Source: CAZUTK01 sp964623265
GTDB lineage: Bacteria > Electryoneota > B3-LCP
Reading direction: 5' to 3'
Length of the DNA: 64,000 bases
NCBI GenBank assembly: GCA_964623265.1
Contig: CAZUTK010000005.1
Coordinates: 1-64,000 of the forward strand
Position 1 is the first letter of the stretch; every line of letters starts with the position of its first letter. Below the pieces are notes generated by a model. That model was given only the letters and a program-made list of their open reading frames with translations. It had not been told where the DNA came from and made no database searches. Positions 25,882 to 35,400 of the stretch are shown in pieces. A program made the position numbers and the translations under genes.

Positions 25882-27117
25882 CTATCTCTTTTCGCTCCAA
25901 GACAGATCCCCGTTTTCAATCAGGCCGTGATTGGGGGGTGTGCCGACACCGAAGATTTTATCAATGATGGATCTCTTTGCCGGGCGATACAGGGAATCGA
26001 GAGGACAGTGAATCGTCACTCCGATGGTATCCACTTTGGCGATGCGATAGGTTTCGGTGTAGCCGATGCGGGGAGCCAGCGCCAGGAATGCCTCGTTGTT
26101 CTTCAATGTGCGGCTCAAGGAATCCACGTGCGCCACGAAAACCGAGTTGCGGATGCGCAGGGGGTTATCCCAGTTACTTATGGAATCCGCAGGCATCGTG
26201 CTGGTGTAATCGCCATTCACGTCGTAGGTCTGTTTCGTCTTGACGCCGGCGACCGCCTTCAGGAACCGTGCGACCAGGACGGAGTCCTTCATAGCGAGCA
26301 GCGCTGAATCTTCCTTGACGGCGATCATAACCTCGCCCAGGGCTTCGGTCTTCAGGCGGTGATTGAACAAGTCCAGGATGAGGGAATCCTGGGTGATGTT
26401 GGGTGAAACGGGCAGATCAAAGACGGTGAAGTTCACGGTTCCTTCGAACAGCGCCCGGATGTTGATGTGGATCTTGTAGGGTTTTTCGGCGACCGGGCAT
26501 TCCCGCAGGTCATTGACGGGCAATGAAAGGAGCGCTTCGGTTGCTTTCAACTGGACGGGATCGGGATACGACCATTGGTATTCGATCCGACTGTCGGAGT
26601 AAATCAAGACGGCGTGATCCTGCACATTCTTCCTGCGTTCTTCGACTTGGATCGGTGAAGCGGATCGGGCGGCGAAGAGGGTCACGGGGATATTGCTGAA
26701 TTCAGGATGGGGCACTGCGCGGATGAGGACGGAGTCGGGGGGGATGAAATCCCAGCGGAAGCGCGCCAGGTGAAATTCGTCCGTGAAGTCCAAGAGAAGG
26801 GAATCCTTGCCGCTTTCCGTGTCGCGCACGAGGCTTTCGATTTCATAACGCGCGGCTTCGAACAGGACGGAATCATCGCGGATGAATTCGAGATAGTCGT
26901 CGAGATTTTCGGAATAGCGCGCATTTTTAGCGGCGAATTCGCGGGTTGCATACAGGAGGTTTTCCATGCGCAGACGACAGACGTTCTGCTCCTCTGCTTG
27001 TCTTTTCCATTGGGAACTCGGGTATAAGATGCTGAACAACAGCAGACCGAGGAGCAGGAGGATGATCAGTTTCAGGATCAGGGAACCCTTGGGTTGAGCG
27101 GATTTATCCAGTGACAT
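25882..27117 (-). CDS. Membrane-anchored protein with pseudopilin-like N-terminus
   Basis: A 411-residue protein. A lysine-bearing N-terminus, a transmembrane helix (about 12-32) and a following helical stretch (CRLRMENLLYATREFAAKN) recall type II secretion pseudopilins, but no prepilin peptidase site is visible. The rest is a large extracytoplasmic domain with no recognised family. It lies 43 bases upstream of the PilM-like gene, so both may act in one surface or DNA-uptake machine. Confidence 0.45.
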   Translation of the reverse strand: MSLDKSAQPKGSLILKLIILLLLGLLLFSILYPSSQWKRQAEEQNVCRLRMENLLYATREFAAKNARYSENLDDYLEFIRDDSVLFEAARYEIESLVRDTESGKDSLLLDFTDEFHLARFRWDFIPPDSVLIRAVPHPEFSNIPVTLFAARSASPIQVEERRKNVQDHAVLIYSDSRIEYQWSYPDPVQLKATEALLSLPVNDLRECPVAEKPYKIHINIRALFEGTVNFTVFDLPVSPNITQDSLILDLFNHRLKTEALGEVMIAVKEDSALLAMKDSVLVARFLKAVAGVKTKQTYDVNGDYTSTMPADSISNWDNPLRIRNSVFVAHVDSLSRTLKNNEAFLALAPRIGYTETYRIAKVDTIGVTIHCPLDSLYRPAKRSIIDKIFGVGTPPNHGLIENGDLSWSEKR

Positions 27118-27200
27118 TTCACCTCCGGGATTTCAACCTCCTCCACGCGGGGGCGAGGTCGGGAAATTGGTGGTTGTATATAAAACGGGGCGCTGATTTT

Positions 27201-27641
27201 TCAGGGTGAACAGACGACCAGCGGCCGAATCTTCTCCAGACGTTGAGACCCGATACCGTCCACAGCGAGCAGGTCTTCCAGCGAGCGGAAACCGCCGCGG
27301 CGATCGCGGGCTTCGATGATGCGCCGCGCCAGCACGGGACCGATGCCGGGGAGCCGGGTCAACTGTTCCGGGCTCGCGGAGTTGAGGTCCAGCGGCGCCG
27401 TATTGATGTGGGACGCCTCGCTCTCGGACGCTGGCATCTGCGGCGCGGTCGTTCCGACCGAAACCGCGGATAAAACGGCGGCGACGGCTGCGGAATCTTG
27501 CGACGTCAGCGGCGCGGATTCAGGCAATACCGCGCGCTGGCAGATGCGATAGGCGGTTCCGATGAGCAGCGCCGCGCAGATGACGATCAGGGAGCGCCTT
27601 TCCCCCGGTGTGAAGCCCCAGTTTGAGGCGGGTTTCTTCAT
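27201..27641 (-). CDS. comEA: ComEA-like helix-hairpin-helix DNA-binding protein
   Basis: A 146-residue protein: N-terminal transmembrane anchor (about 15-35), a low-complexity spacer, and tandem helix-hairpin-helix motifs (LNSASPEQLTRLPGIGPVLA, LEDLLAVDGIGSQRLEKIRP). ComEA binds incoming double-stranded DNA in the periplasm during transformation. Its ATG overlaps the dnaJ stop by four bases, an unusual coupling between a heat-shock operon and a DNA-uptake gene. Confidence 0.85.
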   Translation of the reverse strand: MKKPASNWGFTPGERRSLIVICAALLIGTAYRICQRAVLPESAPLTSQDSAAVAAVLSAVSVGTTAPQMPASESEASHINTAPLDLNSASPEQLTRLPGIGPVLARRIIEARDRRGGFRSLEDLLAVDGIGSQRLEKIRPLVVCSP

Positions 27642-28777
27642 GAACGAAAGGCGTTTTTCACCTTGCTGAAAAAGGAGCCGTCTTCCGGTCGGGGTTTGAT
27701 GGAATCCGATTTGTTCAATTCTTCCAGAAGCTCCCGATCGCGCGGACTCAATTTCGTCGGCGTATAAATGTTGATCATAATGAGCTGGTCGCCGCTCCCC
27801 GCTTGGTTCAAGTGTTTGATGCCTTTGCCCTTCAATCGCAGGACTTTGCCGTTCTGGATACCTGCGGGGATGGTCACCTTCACTCGGCCGTTCAAAGTCG
27901 GGATCTCGACTTCATCCCCCAGCGCCGCCTGCGGAAAGGAGATGAGCAGGCGATAGAGAATGTCGTCTCCGTGTCTTTCGAAATGCGGATGCGGCTTTTC
28001 TTCTATTACGAGATAGACATCTCCGGGCGGTCCGCCGCGCAGACCGGCGTTGCCCTGTCCGCGCAGGGTCAGATAGTTGCCGGTGGTGATGCCGGCGGGG
28101 AGGTTGACGGAGAGCGTCACGTCGCCTTTGTAGCGCCCTTCTCCATTGCATTTCGGGCAGCGGTCCTGAATGATTTCCCCTTGCCCCTGGCAGGCGGGGC
28201 AGGTGGAAGTCTGCACGAACTGGCCCAGAAAAGATCGTGACACATGCCGGACTTCTCCGCGCCCCTGACAGGTGGGGCAGACGGAAGCCCGCGATCCCCT
28301 GCGGGCGCCGGTTCCCCCACATTCTTCGCAGGTCTTCAGGCGCTGGATCTTCACCTTTTTCGTCCCGCCGGCGGCGACGTCTTCGAGGCTCAGCTTCAAG
28401 GGGATCTGCAGGTCGCTGCCTCGCCGCAAGCGGTCTTTCTGGGCGGCGCGCCCCCCGCCGAAGATGTCGGCGAAACCGCCGAAGCCCCCCTCCATAAAGA
28501 TGCGCAGGGCATCCGAAAGATCAAAATCGAATCCGCCGCCGAAACCGCTCATGCCGGGCTGGGCTGTTCCGAAGCGGTCGTAGTTGGCGCGTTTCTCAGG
28601 GTCGGAGAGCACGGCATAGGCTTCCCCGACTTCCTTGAATTTTTCTTCCGCCTGCCGGTCTCCCTGATTCTTATCGGGATGATAACGGATGGCGAGCCTG
28701 CGGTAGGCTTTTTTAATCTCCTCCGCGCTCGCCTGCCGATCCACCCCGAGGATTTCGTAGTAATCTTTCTTAGGCAT
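27638..28777 (-). CDS. dnaJ: Chaperone DnaJ
   Basis: A 379-residue type I DnaJ: J domain with HPD (YHPDKNQGD), a Gly/Phe region, four CxxCxGxG zinc repeats (CEECGGTG, CPTCQGRG, CPACQGQG, CPKCNGEG) and the substrate-binding C-terminus. It stimulates DnaK ATPase. Order hrcA-grpE-dnaJ with no dnaK in between; dnaK is not in this window. Confidence 0.97.
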   Translation of the reverse strand: MPKKDYYEILGVDRQASAEEIKKAYRRLAIRYHPDKNQGDRQAEEKFKEVGEAYAVLSDPEKRANYDRFGTAQPGMSGFGGGFDFDLSDALRIFMEGGFGGFADIFGGGRAAQKDRLRRGSDLQIPLKLSLEDVAAGGTKKVKIQRLKTCEECGGTGARRGSRASVCPTCQGRGEVRHVSRSFLGQFVQTSTCPACQGQGEIIQDRCPKCNGEGRYKGDVTLSVNLPAGITTGNYLTLRGQGNAGLRGGPPGDVYLVIEEKPHPHFERHGDDILYRLLISFPQAALGDEVEIPTLNGRVKVTIPAGIQNGKVLRLKGKGIKHLNQAGSGDQLIMINIYTPTKLSPRDRELLEELNKSDSIKPRPEDGSFFSKVKNAFRS

Positions 28778-28786
28778 GCTGGCAAA

Positions 28787-29416
28787 TTAACCGGAGACCA
28801 CCACTTTCGCGTGGCGGATCACTTTATCGCCCAGCCGGTAACCGCGCTGGAATTCCTGCAGGACGATGCCGGCTTCCGCTCCGCTGTCCTGCTGCTGCAG
28901 CATCGCTTCGTGCAGCGCCGGGTCGAAAGGCAACCCAACGGATTCGATCGGTTTCAACCCGCGCGCGGTGAGGACTTCCAGCAGTTTATCGCGGATCAAT
29001 TCCGCGCCGCGGAGTTCCTGTTTGATGGTTTCCGCGTCGTCGTTGTCTTTCCTGACGTTTTCGATCAAGCGGTCGAAGTCGTCCAGGATGGGGAGCAGCG
29101 CGGTGATCAGCGCTTCGGAAGCGCTGTTGAGCAGGGAGGTGAATTCCAGCTGTTTGCGGCGTTTGAAATTCTCGAATTCCGCCGCCTTGCGCAGGTAGAG
29201 ATCTTTATATTCGTCTAATTCGAGTTTCAGCTGCGCGATTTGTTCTTCCGGATCCAACGGAGGTGATTCCTGAACAGCGGCATCTGCGGAAGGGATCTCC
29301 GGCTGTTCGGCGCCTTCCGCATCCGGGCTGATTTCCTCCGCTCGATTTGCTTCCAATTCGATTGGATCCTTTTTATCTTCCTGATTCATAGCAGTGTTTG
29401 CGTCTTTATTCCGCAT
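28787..29416 (-). CDS. grpE: Nucleotide exchange factor GrpE
   Basis: A 209-residue GrpE with an acidic N-terminus, a long coiled coil (EQIAQLKLELDEYKDLYLRK) and the family region ending in GYRLGDKVIRHAKVVV. It releases ADP from DnaK. Two starts are possible, ATG 29416 and ATG 29389; neither has a clear Shine-Dalgarno, and the first lies five bases after the hrcA stop. Confidence 0.95.
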   Translation of the reverse strand: MRNKDANTAMNQEDKKDPIELEANRAEEISPDAEGAEQPEIPSADAAVQESPPLDPEEQIAQLKLELDEYKDLYLRKAAEFENFKRRKQLEFTSLLNSASEALITALLPILDDFDRLIENVRKDNDDAETIKQELRGAELIRDKLLEVLTARGLKPIESVGLPFDPALHEAMLQQQDSGAEAGIVLQEFQRGYRLGDKVIRHAKVVVSG

Positions 29417-29421
29417 CGCGG

Positions 29422-30450
29422 CTATTCGCCGGCGATGGAGTCAATCTTCTGGGACGTATATTCGATGATGGAGACGGCTTTGGGATAATTCATGCGCGTG
29501 GGTCCGATCAAGCCGATGGCGCCGCTCAGACTGCCGTAGCGGTACGGCGCGGAGACGATCGAGAGCGAAGAGAGAGGCGAGAGCTGATTCTCTTTGCCGA
29601 TGCGCACTTCGACGCCGCCTTCCCGCCTGGCGAACAGATGCACGAAGAGTTTCTTGTCTTCCAGAAGAGTCAGCACCTTGCGCAGTTCCTCCACGTTGTA
29701 AAATTCCGGCTGCGACGCCAAGCCTCGCATCCCATTGACGAGATAATCGTCCCTTTCGCTGAAGCTGAAGACTTCGTCGGCGCGGTCCACGACTTTGCGG
29801 ATGACAGCGGTTTTTTCCGATGCGACGCCGTGAAGTCTCTGCTGGATGGAGTTACGGATCTCCGCCAGGGTTAATCCGGCCAGCCGCTGATTCAGAAACG
29901 CCGTCACCCATTCGATCTCCTCGCGGGTGATGGCGGCTTCCAATTCGAGCAGCAGGGAACGCACCAAGCCGGTCTGGATGGTGATGACGACCAGGATTTT
30001 TTCCCCGCCGACGCCGATCAGGTCAATGCGATGCAGGATGGCTTCTTCAAACCGCGGGGAGATCACCACGCAGAGCAGTCTGGAGATGTCCGCGAGCAGA
30101 TGCGCCGTCTGTTCCAGCACGTTGACGATATCTGTGGAGCCGAGGCGGCTGATTTCCCGATCCAGCAGCTCTTTTTCCCGCGGAGTCAGGCGCGAGTGAT
30201 CCATCAGGTCATCCACGAAGATTCGATACCCGAGTTCGGTGGGGACGCGGCCTGCAGACGTGTGCGGCTGGTCGAGGAGCCCCAACTCCTCGAGGTCCGC
30301 CATGACATTGCGGATGGTGGCAGGCGAGAAGCGCCCCTTCAGCCTCCGGGAGAGTGTTCTCGATCCGATGGGATGCGCCGTCAGGATGAACTGCGCGATG
30401 ACTTCCCGCAGGATCAACTTCTCGCGATCGCTTAGCACCCGTTTGTTCAT
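29422..30450 (-). CDS. hrcA: Heat-inducible transcription repressor HrcA
   Basis: A 342-residue HrcA: winged helix at the N-terminus (LSRRLKGRFSPATIRNVMADLEELGLLDQPHTSAGRVPTE, shown here in part) followed by the GAF-like domain and the SGAIGLIGPTRMNYPK signature near the C-terminus. It represses heat-shock operons by binding CIRCE inverted repeats. No canonical CIRCE element is visible upstream of this operon. Confidence 0.96.
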   Translation of the reverse strand: MNKRVLSDREKLILREVIAQFILTAHPIGSRTLSRRLKGRFSPATIRNVMADLEELGLLDQPHTSAGRVPTELGYRIFVDDLMDHSRLTPREKELLDREISRLGSTDIVNVLEQTAHLLADISRLLCVVISPRFEEAILHRIDLIGVGGEKILVVITIQTGLVRSLLLELEAAITREEIEWVTAFLNQRLAGLTLAEIRNSIQQRLHGVASEKTAVIRKVVDRADEVFSFSERDDYLVNGMRGLASQPEFYNVEELRKVLTLLEDKKLFVHLFARREGGVEVRIGKENQLSPLSSLSIVSAPYRYGSLSGAIGLIGPTRMNYPKAVSIIEYTSQKIDSIAGE

Positions 30451-30547
30451 ACCGAGAACGCCTCTGAATTGACGTTACGATTCTTGATCCGCTCACAACC
30501 GACACGTTTGCGCGGCGTGAAATCCGCGTTTCGATTGCATTCTATAA

Positions 30548-30576
30548 AAGGTAATAAATCAATATAAAAATGTCAA
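30548..30576 (-). promoter_or_regulatory. Candidate promoter of the hrcA-grpE-dnaJ-comEA operon
   Basis: On the minus strand TTGACA (30576-30571), 17 bases, TACCTT (30553-30548). The -35 box overlaps the stop of the exopolyphosphatase gene. About 100 AT-rich bases then lead to hrcA. The TTGACA box is a perfect sigma-70 match. Confidence 0.5.
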
Positions 30577-31553
30577 GGGAATTTCTTTTCTTTGCCGGAC
30601 TCGGAAGCCCCAAATTTCTGCAGCAGCAAACCGTACCTCAAGCCTCGTTCGGAAGTTATATATTCTTCCCGCCCCAGTTTTACAAGAAGGGTATGCACGA
30701 TCATCATGCCCGGGAGAATGATTTCCGCGCGCCTTTTACCGATGCCCGGCAGTGCGCGGCGTTGTTCCAGGTTCATACGCGAGAAAGTTGCGATGAAGCG
30801 TCGCAGGCGATCCAGGGTGATGCGGTGCCCAGCGATTTTTTCCGGTTGATAGGCGGTCAGGTTGAGGTCGGCGGCGGCTAAAGCCGAGGCGGTGCCGCCG
30901 CAGACAAGCAGTTTCCTGACTGAATTCAGCCGGAAAGCGGACAGGTCGCCGATCTGATCTTCCAGATAACCTTGAAGCGCCTGCAGTGAGTTTTCAGGAG
31001 GCGGATCGCGACGGATGAATCGCTGCTGCAACGTGACGGCTCCCACCGGCAGGGATACGGAGGCTTTTACTTCGCCTGCTGCACCCAGGATGACTTCTGT
31101 GGAGCCGCCCCCCACATCCGCCAAGAGGATTTCCTCGCGGGGGTCTTCCAAGCCGGAGACAACGCCGAGGTAAGTCAGCCGGGCTTCCTCCTCGCCGCTC
31201 AGGATGCGGATATCGAGGTCGAGTTCCCGTTTCGCCCGCCGGATCAAGACGTCGGCGTTCTTCGCGACGCGCAGCGCCTGCGTCGCCGCGATGCGGATTT
31301 CTCCGGCTCCGTAGGTTTCGGCTTCCCGTCGGAACTCCGCCAGCTGATTCAGGTTTAGGTCTATCGCCGCCGGCGAAAGAAAGCCTGCATCATTCAAGCC
31401 GCGCCCCAGGTCATTGGTGCGCACATCATGCTTCAAGGGGCGGAGTCCGCCGTTTTGCGAGACTTCCGCCAGCAGAAACAAGGTCGAATTGGTGCCGAGA
31501 TCCAGACCGGCTAAGATTCTTGCGTTGCACGGCTGTGCAGAATCGCTTCGCAT
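30573..31553 (-). CDS. ppx: Ppx/GppA-family exopolyphosphatase
   Basis: A 326-residue phosphatase of the ASKHA fold with LDLGTNST, an SGEEEARLTYLG segment and DVGGGSTE. The family removes phosphate from polyphosphate or pppGpp; the short form, without the C-terminal HD-like domain, cannot be assigned to one substrate. It follows the M28 peptidase by six bases. Confidence 0.88.
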   Translation of the reverse strand: MRSDSAQPCNARILAGLDLGTNSTLFLLAEVSQNGGLRPLKHDVRTNDLGRGLNDAGFLSPAAIDLNLNQLAEFRREAETYGAGEIRIAATQALRVAKNADVLIRRAKRELDLDIRILSGEEEARLTYLGVVSGLEDPREEILLADVGGGSTEVILGAAGEVKASVSLPVGAVTLQQRFIRRDPPPENSLQALQGYLEDQIGDLSAFRLNSVRKLLVCGGTASALAAADLNLTAYQPEKIAGHRITLDRLRRFIATFSRMNLEQRRALPGIGKRRAEIILPGMMIVHTLLVKLGREEYITSERGLRYGLLLQKFGASESGKEKKFP

Positions 31554-31559
31554 AGGGAA

Positions 31560-32453
31560 TCATCGTGTTGCGCGTTGATAGATCCAGGTAAGGACGACGT
31601 CGCCGACCGCCTTCAGAGAAGCGGCGGAGCAGTTTTGCGCGACGTCTTCCATCGTATGCCAAAATTTGTATTCAAAATCCACCAGATTCACCACGGGGAT
31701 CCCCGCTTGCATCAGGGGAATGTGGTCGTCATACACCGCCGTGCCGGGGCGGGGGTCGAATTCCTTTTTGCCGAATGCGGCGGCGATGGCGAATATCTCC
31801 CGAACCAGAGTCGGCGAACTCTGCAGCGAATACAGCTCCTGGGGGATGCGCAGGTCCCGATCCCCCACCAGATCCAGAAGCAGAGCGGCTTCCGGAAGCG
31901 GCAACTGCAGTCGGGAGGCATATTCCCGGGAACCGAGCAGATATTCATTCAGATGTCCTTCCCTCCCCATATCTTCCCCGTCGAAGAGAGCGATTTCCAC
32001 GGCGATACCCGGATCCCTCGCCGCCAGACAACGTGCGATCTCCAGGAGCACGGCGACGCCCGAGGCGCCATCGTTGGCGCCCGGGACGGGCTTTTTCCGA
32101 TTTTGCGGATCGGGATCCTGATCCGCCCAGGGGCGGGTGTCCCAGTGCGCGCAGAGCAGGATTTTTCGGGGATGTTCCGGATAGAATCCCGCGATTACAT
32201 TGGACAACGAAACCGTTTGCGAGGTTCCTGGGATGACGGCCGAGAAGGGCTGCAGGTCCAGCGTGCGAGCGTATTTTTTCAACTCGGCTTCCAGATACCG
32301 GAGGCAGAGGCGGTGCCCTTCACTGCCTGGGTTGCGTGGACCGAAAGCCAGTTGCGCCTGCAGGTGCTCCCAGGCTTTGTCGGCGTCGAAGTCCGCGCCG
32401 TATCCGAATGAAATTACGAAAAAAGGGAGGAAAATCATAGCGTATCGCCGCAT
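31560..32453 (-). CDS. Secreted M28-family zinc peptidase or glutaminyl cyclase-like protein
   Basis: A 297-residue protein with a signal peptide (about 1-19) and the M28 metal-binding landmarks AHWDTRPWAD, GANDGASGVAVLLE and FDGEDMG. It is closest in layout to glutaminyl-peptide cyclotransferase-like M28 members, which cyclise N-terminal Gln or act as aminopeptidases. It lies 31 bases after sprA; Gln cyclisation of exported proteins would suit a T9SS organism, but this is inference. Confidence 0.82.
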   Translation of the reverse strand: MRRYAMIFLPFFVISFGYGADFDADKAWEHLQAQLAFGPRNPGSEGHRLCLRYLEAELKKYARTLDLQPFSAVIPGTSQTVSLSNVIAGFYPEHPRKILLCAHWDTRPWADQDPDPQNRKKPVPGANDGASGVAVLLEIARCLAARDPGIAVEIALFDGEDMGREGHLNEYLLGSREYASRLQLPLPEAALLLDLVGDRDLRIPQELYSLQSSPTLVREIFAIAAAFGKKEFDPRPGTAVYDDHIPLMQAGIPVVNLVDFEYKFWHTMEDVAQNCSAASLKAVGDVVLTWIYQRATR

Positions 32454-32484
32454 CGCTCGCCTCGCTGGAAAATTCTAAACTCGA

Positions 32485-35400
32485 TCAACCGCGGATGGTG
32501 ATGTTGACTCGGATGCCGAACTCTTGGAAGTTGGAATCGCCGGTTTTGCTCTTATTCGAACCATATTCGAAGTGCATTCCTCCGGTGACGGTGTTGGAAA
32601 AAGTATAGTCCAGACTGGGTTTGACCGACCAGGTTTTGTTGAAGTTGGTTTCGGTGAATTTGCCCGCCGCCTCGTTTTCCGTTCGGCTGTTGGACATATT
32701 GAACGCCAGAGCGAAGGTCGTGTTGTTCTTGAAGCGTTTGTTCTTGAAGGGCCAGACCGGAATAGGGATTTGAAACCCTGTCTTCATAGAATAACTGGCG
32801 CTTAACTGCAGATTCGATTGTTTGGTTCGCGATTTGGATGAAGTCGGGATCTTCGCCACCGATCCGGTTTCGGTCAAGTTGTATCTTAAATTGGCGGTGA
32901 TGCCGCGCTTGAAGGTCATATTGATGCCCAGAAGCGGGCTGAAGTTGCGCGAATAGTCGTATTTGTTGACGTTTTCCTTCCGTTCCGTCCAGGTGGTGGT
33001 GCGCGATCCGCTGAAGGTGTTCTCGAGCGTCACGGTCTCGGCGATTTTCTGGAATGCCGGGAACTTTTCCCAGCCGGACCAGGAGATAGACCACTCCGGG
33101 ATGGGGATCTCGAAGACGTCAATGGAGTCGCCGCCGGTCTTAAAGAAATAGAGCTGGGATTCCGCGAAGGTGCCGTTGGTGCTGTTGGATTCGTTGCGGC
33201 TCCAGCGGTAGTTGTAATTCAACGAGATCTTGAAGTTTCGGGTGAAATCCAAACCCGATTTGAATTTATAATCGTCGCTGCGGGAGCGGGTGGAGTAGCC
33301 GGTGTAGAATTGGGCGGAATCAATCTTCGAATAGTCCCGCGAGTTCAACCCCAACTGATACCCCAGTCCGGCTTGGCCGTCCACCAGAGGATCAGACCAG
33401 TTGTTCTGCTGGGTGTAGTCCACGCGGATATCCCGCAGCCGCGTGACCGTGTAACGCAGGGCGTACCAGAGGTCCTGTAGGGCGCTTTTTTCCTTCGGTT
33501 TGGCGATTTCGAGGAATTCCCGCGTCGTGGTGTCGGGTTCGGTTCCCCGCATGCTGGTGGTATCCACACGGGTGGAATCGTGTCCGGTGGTGTCGCCTGG
33601 GAGGGGCTGGAACTCGGGTGTCGGCGGGGGCTGGACCGAGGGTTCCATTCCCTTATCCGGCCGGCCGGGTTCGCGCTGATCCGGAGCACCCCGGGCGCCT
33701 GCCGCCGGTTCGGACGTGGGTTTTTTAAGGATCTGCGTCAGCTTCAGGGTGGCGGAAGCCGACAGCGAGGTGTTGTTCGAGATGGACTGTCCGCTGGAGG
33801 CGTAGGGCTGCTGCCAAGCCCAATGATAGCCGGAGCTGTAGCGTCCGTCCGTATCCAGCCAGGAGAAGAAGCGGGGTGTGTAGGATCCAGTCACCGTCTG
33901 ATTGATGTCAATGTCCCGTTCCCAAGCCAGATCGCCGCGCAGGATGTCGTCTAAGTCTTTTGGGTTGTCGGGATCCTTCAACAAATCCGCTTTGTGCGTG
34001 CGGTTGAAATCGAAGGTGAGGTTTTCGAAGGGGCGCCAGCCGCTGACTAGACCCTTGTTGAGATAGAATGTATGGCTGTATTGCAATGTCCCGGCGCGCA
34101 GACGCCCCTGGCTGACCATTTCCGTGCCGGCGAGCGACAGGTTCAGCTTCGTGATCAGCCAGTAGAGCTTGGCATTGCTGTATTTGCGCAGCAGCGGCAC
34201 GCTTCGCAGCCAGGTCAGGAAGGAGAGACTCGGGCGTCCGAAGGTGAGGTTATAGCCCAGGTCGGCGCTGTTGGTGGTCGAATGCTGATAAAGGGTGGTG
34301 GGGTTTGTGGATTCCTGTCGGGCGAAATCGTAGCCGGCGGAGAGCCGGTCCACGGTATATTTCAGGACCGGGTTCGCCGAGGGCATATTCTTGGAGATGT
34401 CCACTCCGGCGCCGAAATTGCGATTGAAGCTCTTGACCGTATCCATCTGCGCCGCGTCGTTTTGATCAATCAGGATGTCGCTGTTGGGGAAGTAATAGGG
34501 GACGGTTTCCGATTGGGAGAAGTTGCCTGAGACGGGAATGGATAATCCCCATTTGGGGTCGAAGACCTTCTGCAATTGCAGGGTTCCGGTGGCACTTCCG
34601 GAGAGCGAGTTCGCGCGGGTGCCCACGCGGGTGTTGACGTTGTGAAAATCGCCGTCTTTGATGTCCAGATTGCCGTGCAGCGTCAGCAGATCCGCCATAG
34701 TCAAGTCGGCGGAGGCGCGCGCAGCCCGCCCGATGTCCTTCTTGACTTCGCTCACGCGCAGTTCGTCCAGCCAGATCTGCAAACCGTCCGTCGCCAGCAC
34801 ATCGCCGTCGCGCGGGATGATCCCCACCGTGAATTGGCGCACCTGGGAAATGGAGGGATTGCCCATCACCGCCAGAGAATCCGAACCGTTGATCAACACG
34901 GCGTAGCGCTGGTTAGGGTTGGTCCTCTCCAGCTTGATTTTCGTGAGTTCTTCGAGATCAATCTCGATGTTATTCCTGACATCCCAGCCTGGGTAGACGC
35001 GTTGGCGGTATTCGTAGTAGTTCCTTGTGGTGTCGGCTCCGAAGCGGAAGAACATCCAGATTTCCCGCTGGTCAAAGACCTCTTCGTTGAGGATGCCGCC
35101 GCCGTGCACGAACATCTTGAGCTTGCGGTATTCGAGCAGGTCGAAGGTGTCGTAGAGGCGGCGCACTACGACGCCGGCGCTGTCGCGGGGCAGATCGTTG
35201 ATGCGCAATTGCAGCGATTGTTCCTGGCTGACGATGTCGGTGACCGGATCGCGGTAGCCGGCGACGCCGGGCGGGGCGATGTAGTAGGGGTTGTCGTAGG
35301 TGTTGATGACTTCCACCGAGACGCGCTCGTAGGCGCTGTCCGCGGGAGTGGTGACGGGGACGGCTTCCCATTCGTTTCCGACGATTTCGAGCGTGGCGAT

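Noticed and set aside
30431..30440. TTAGCACCC resembling half a CIRCE element
   Set aside because: Lies inside the hrcA coding sequence and has no complementary half.
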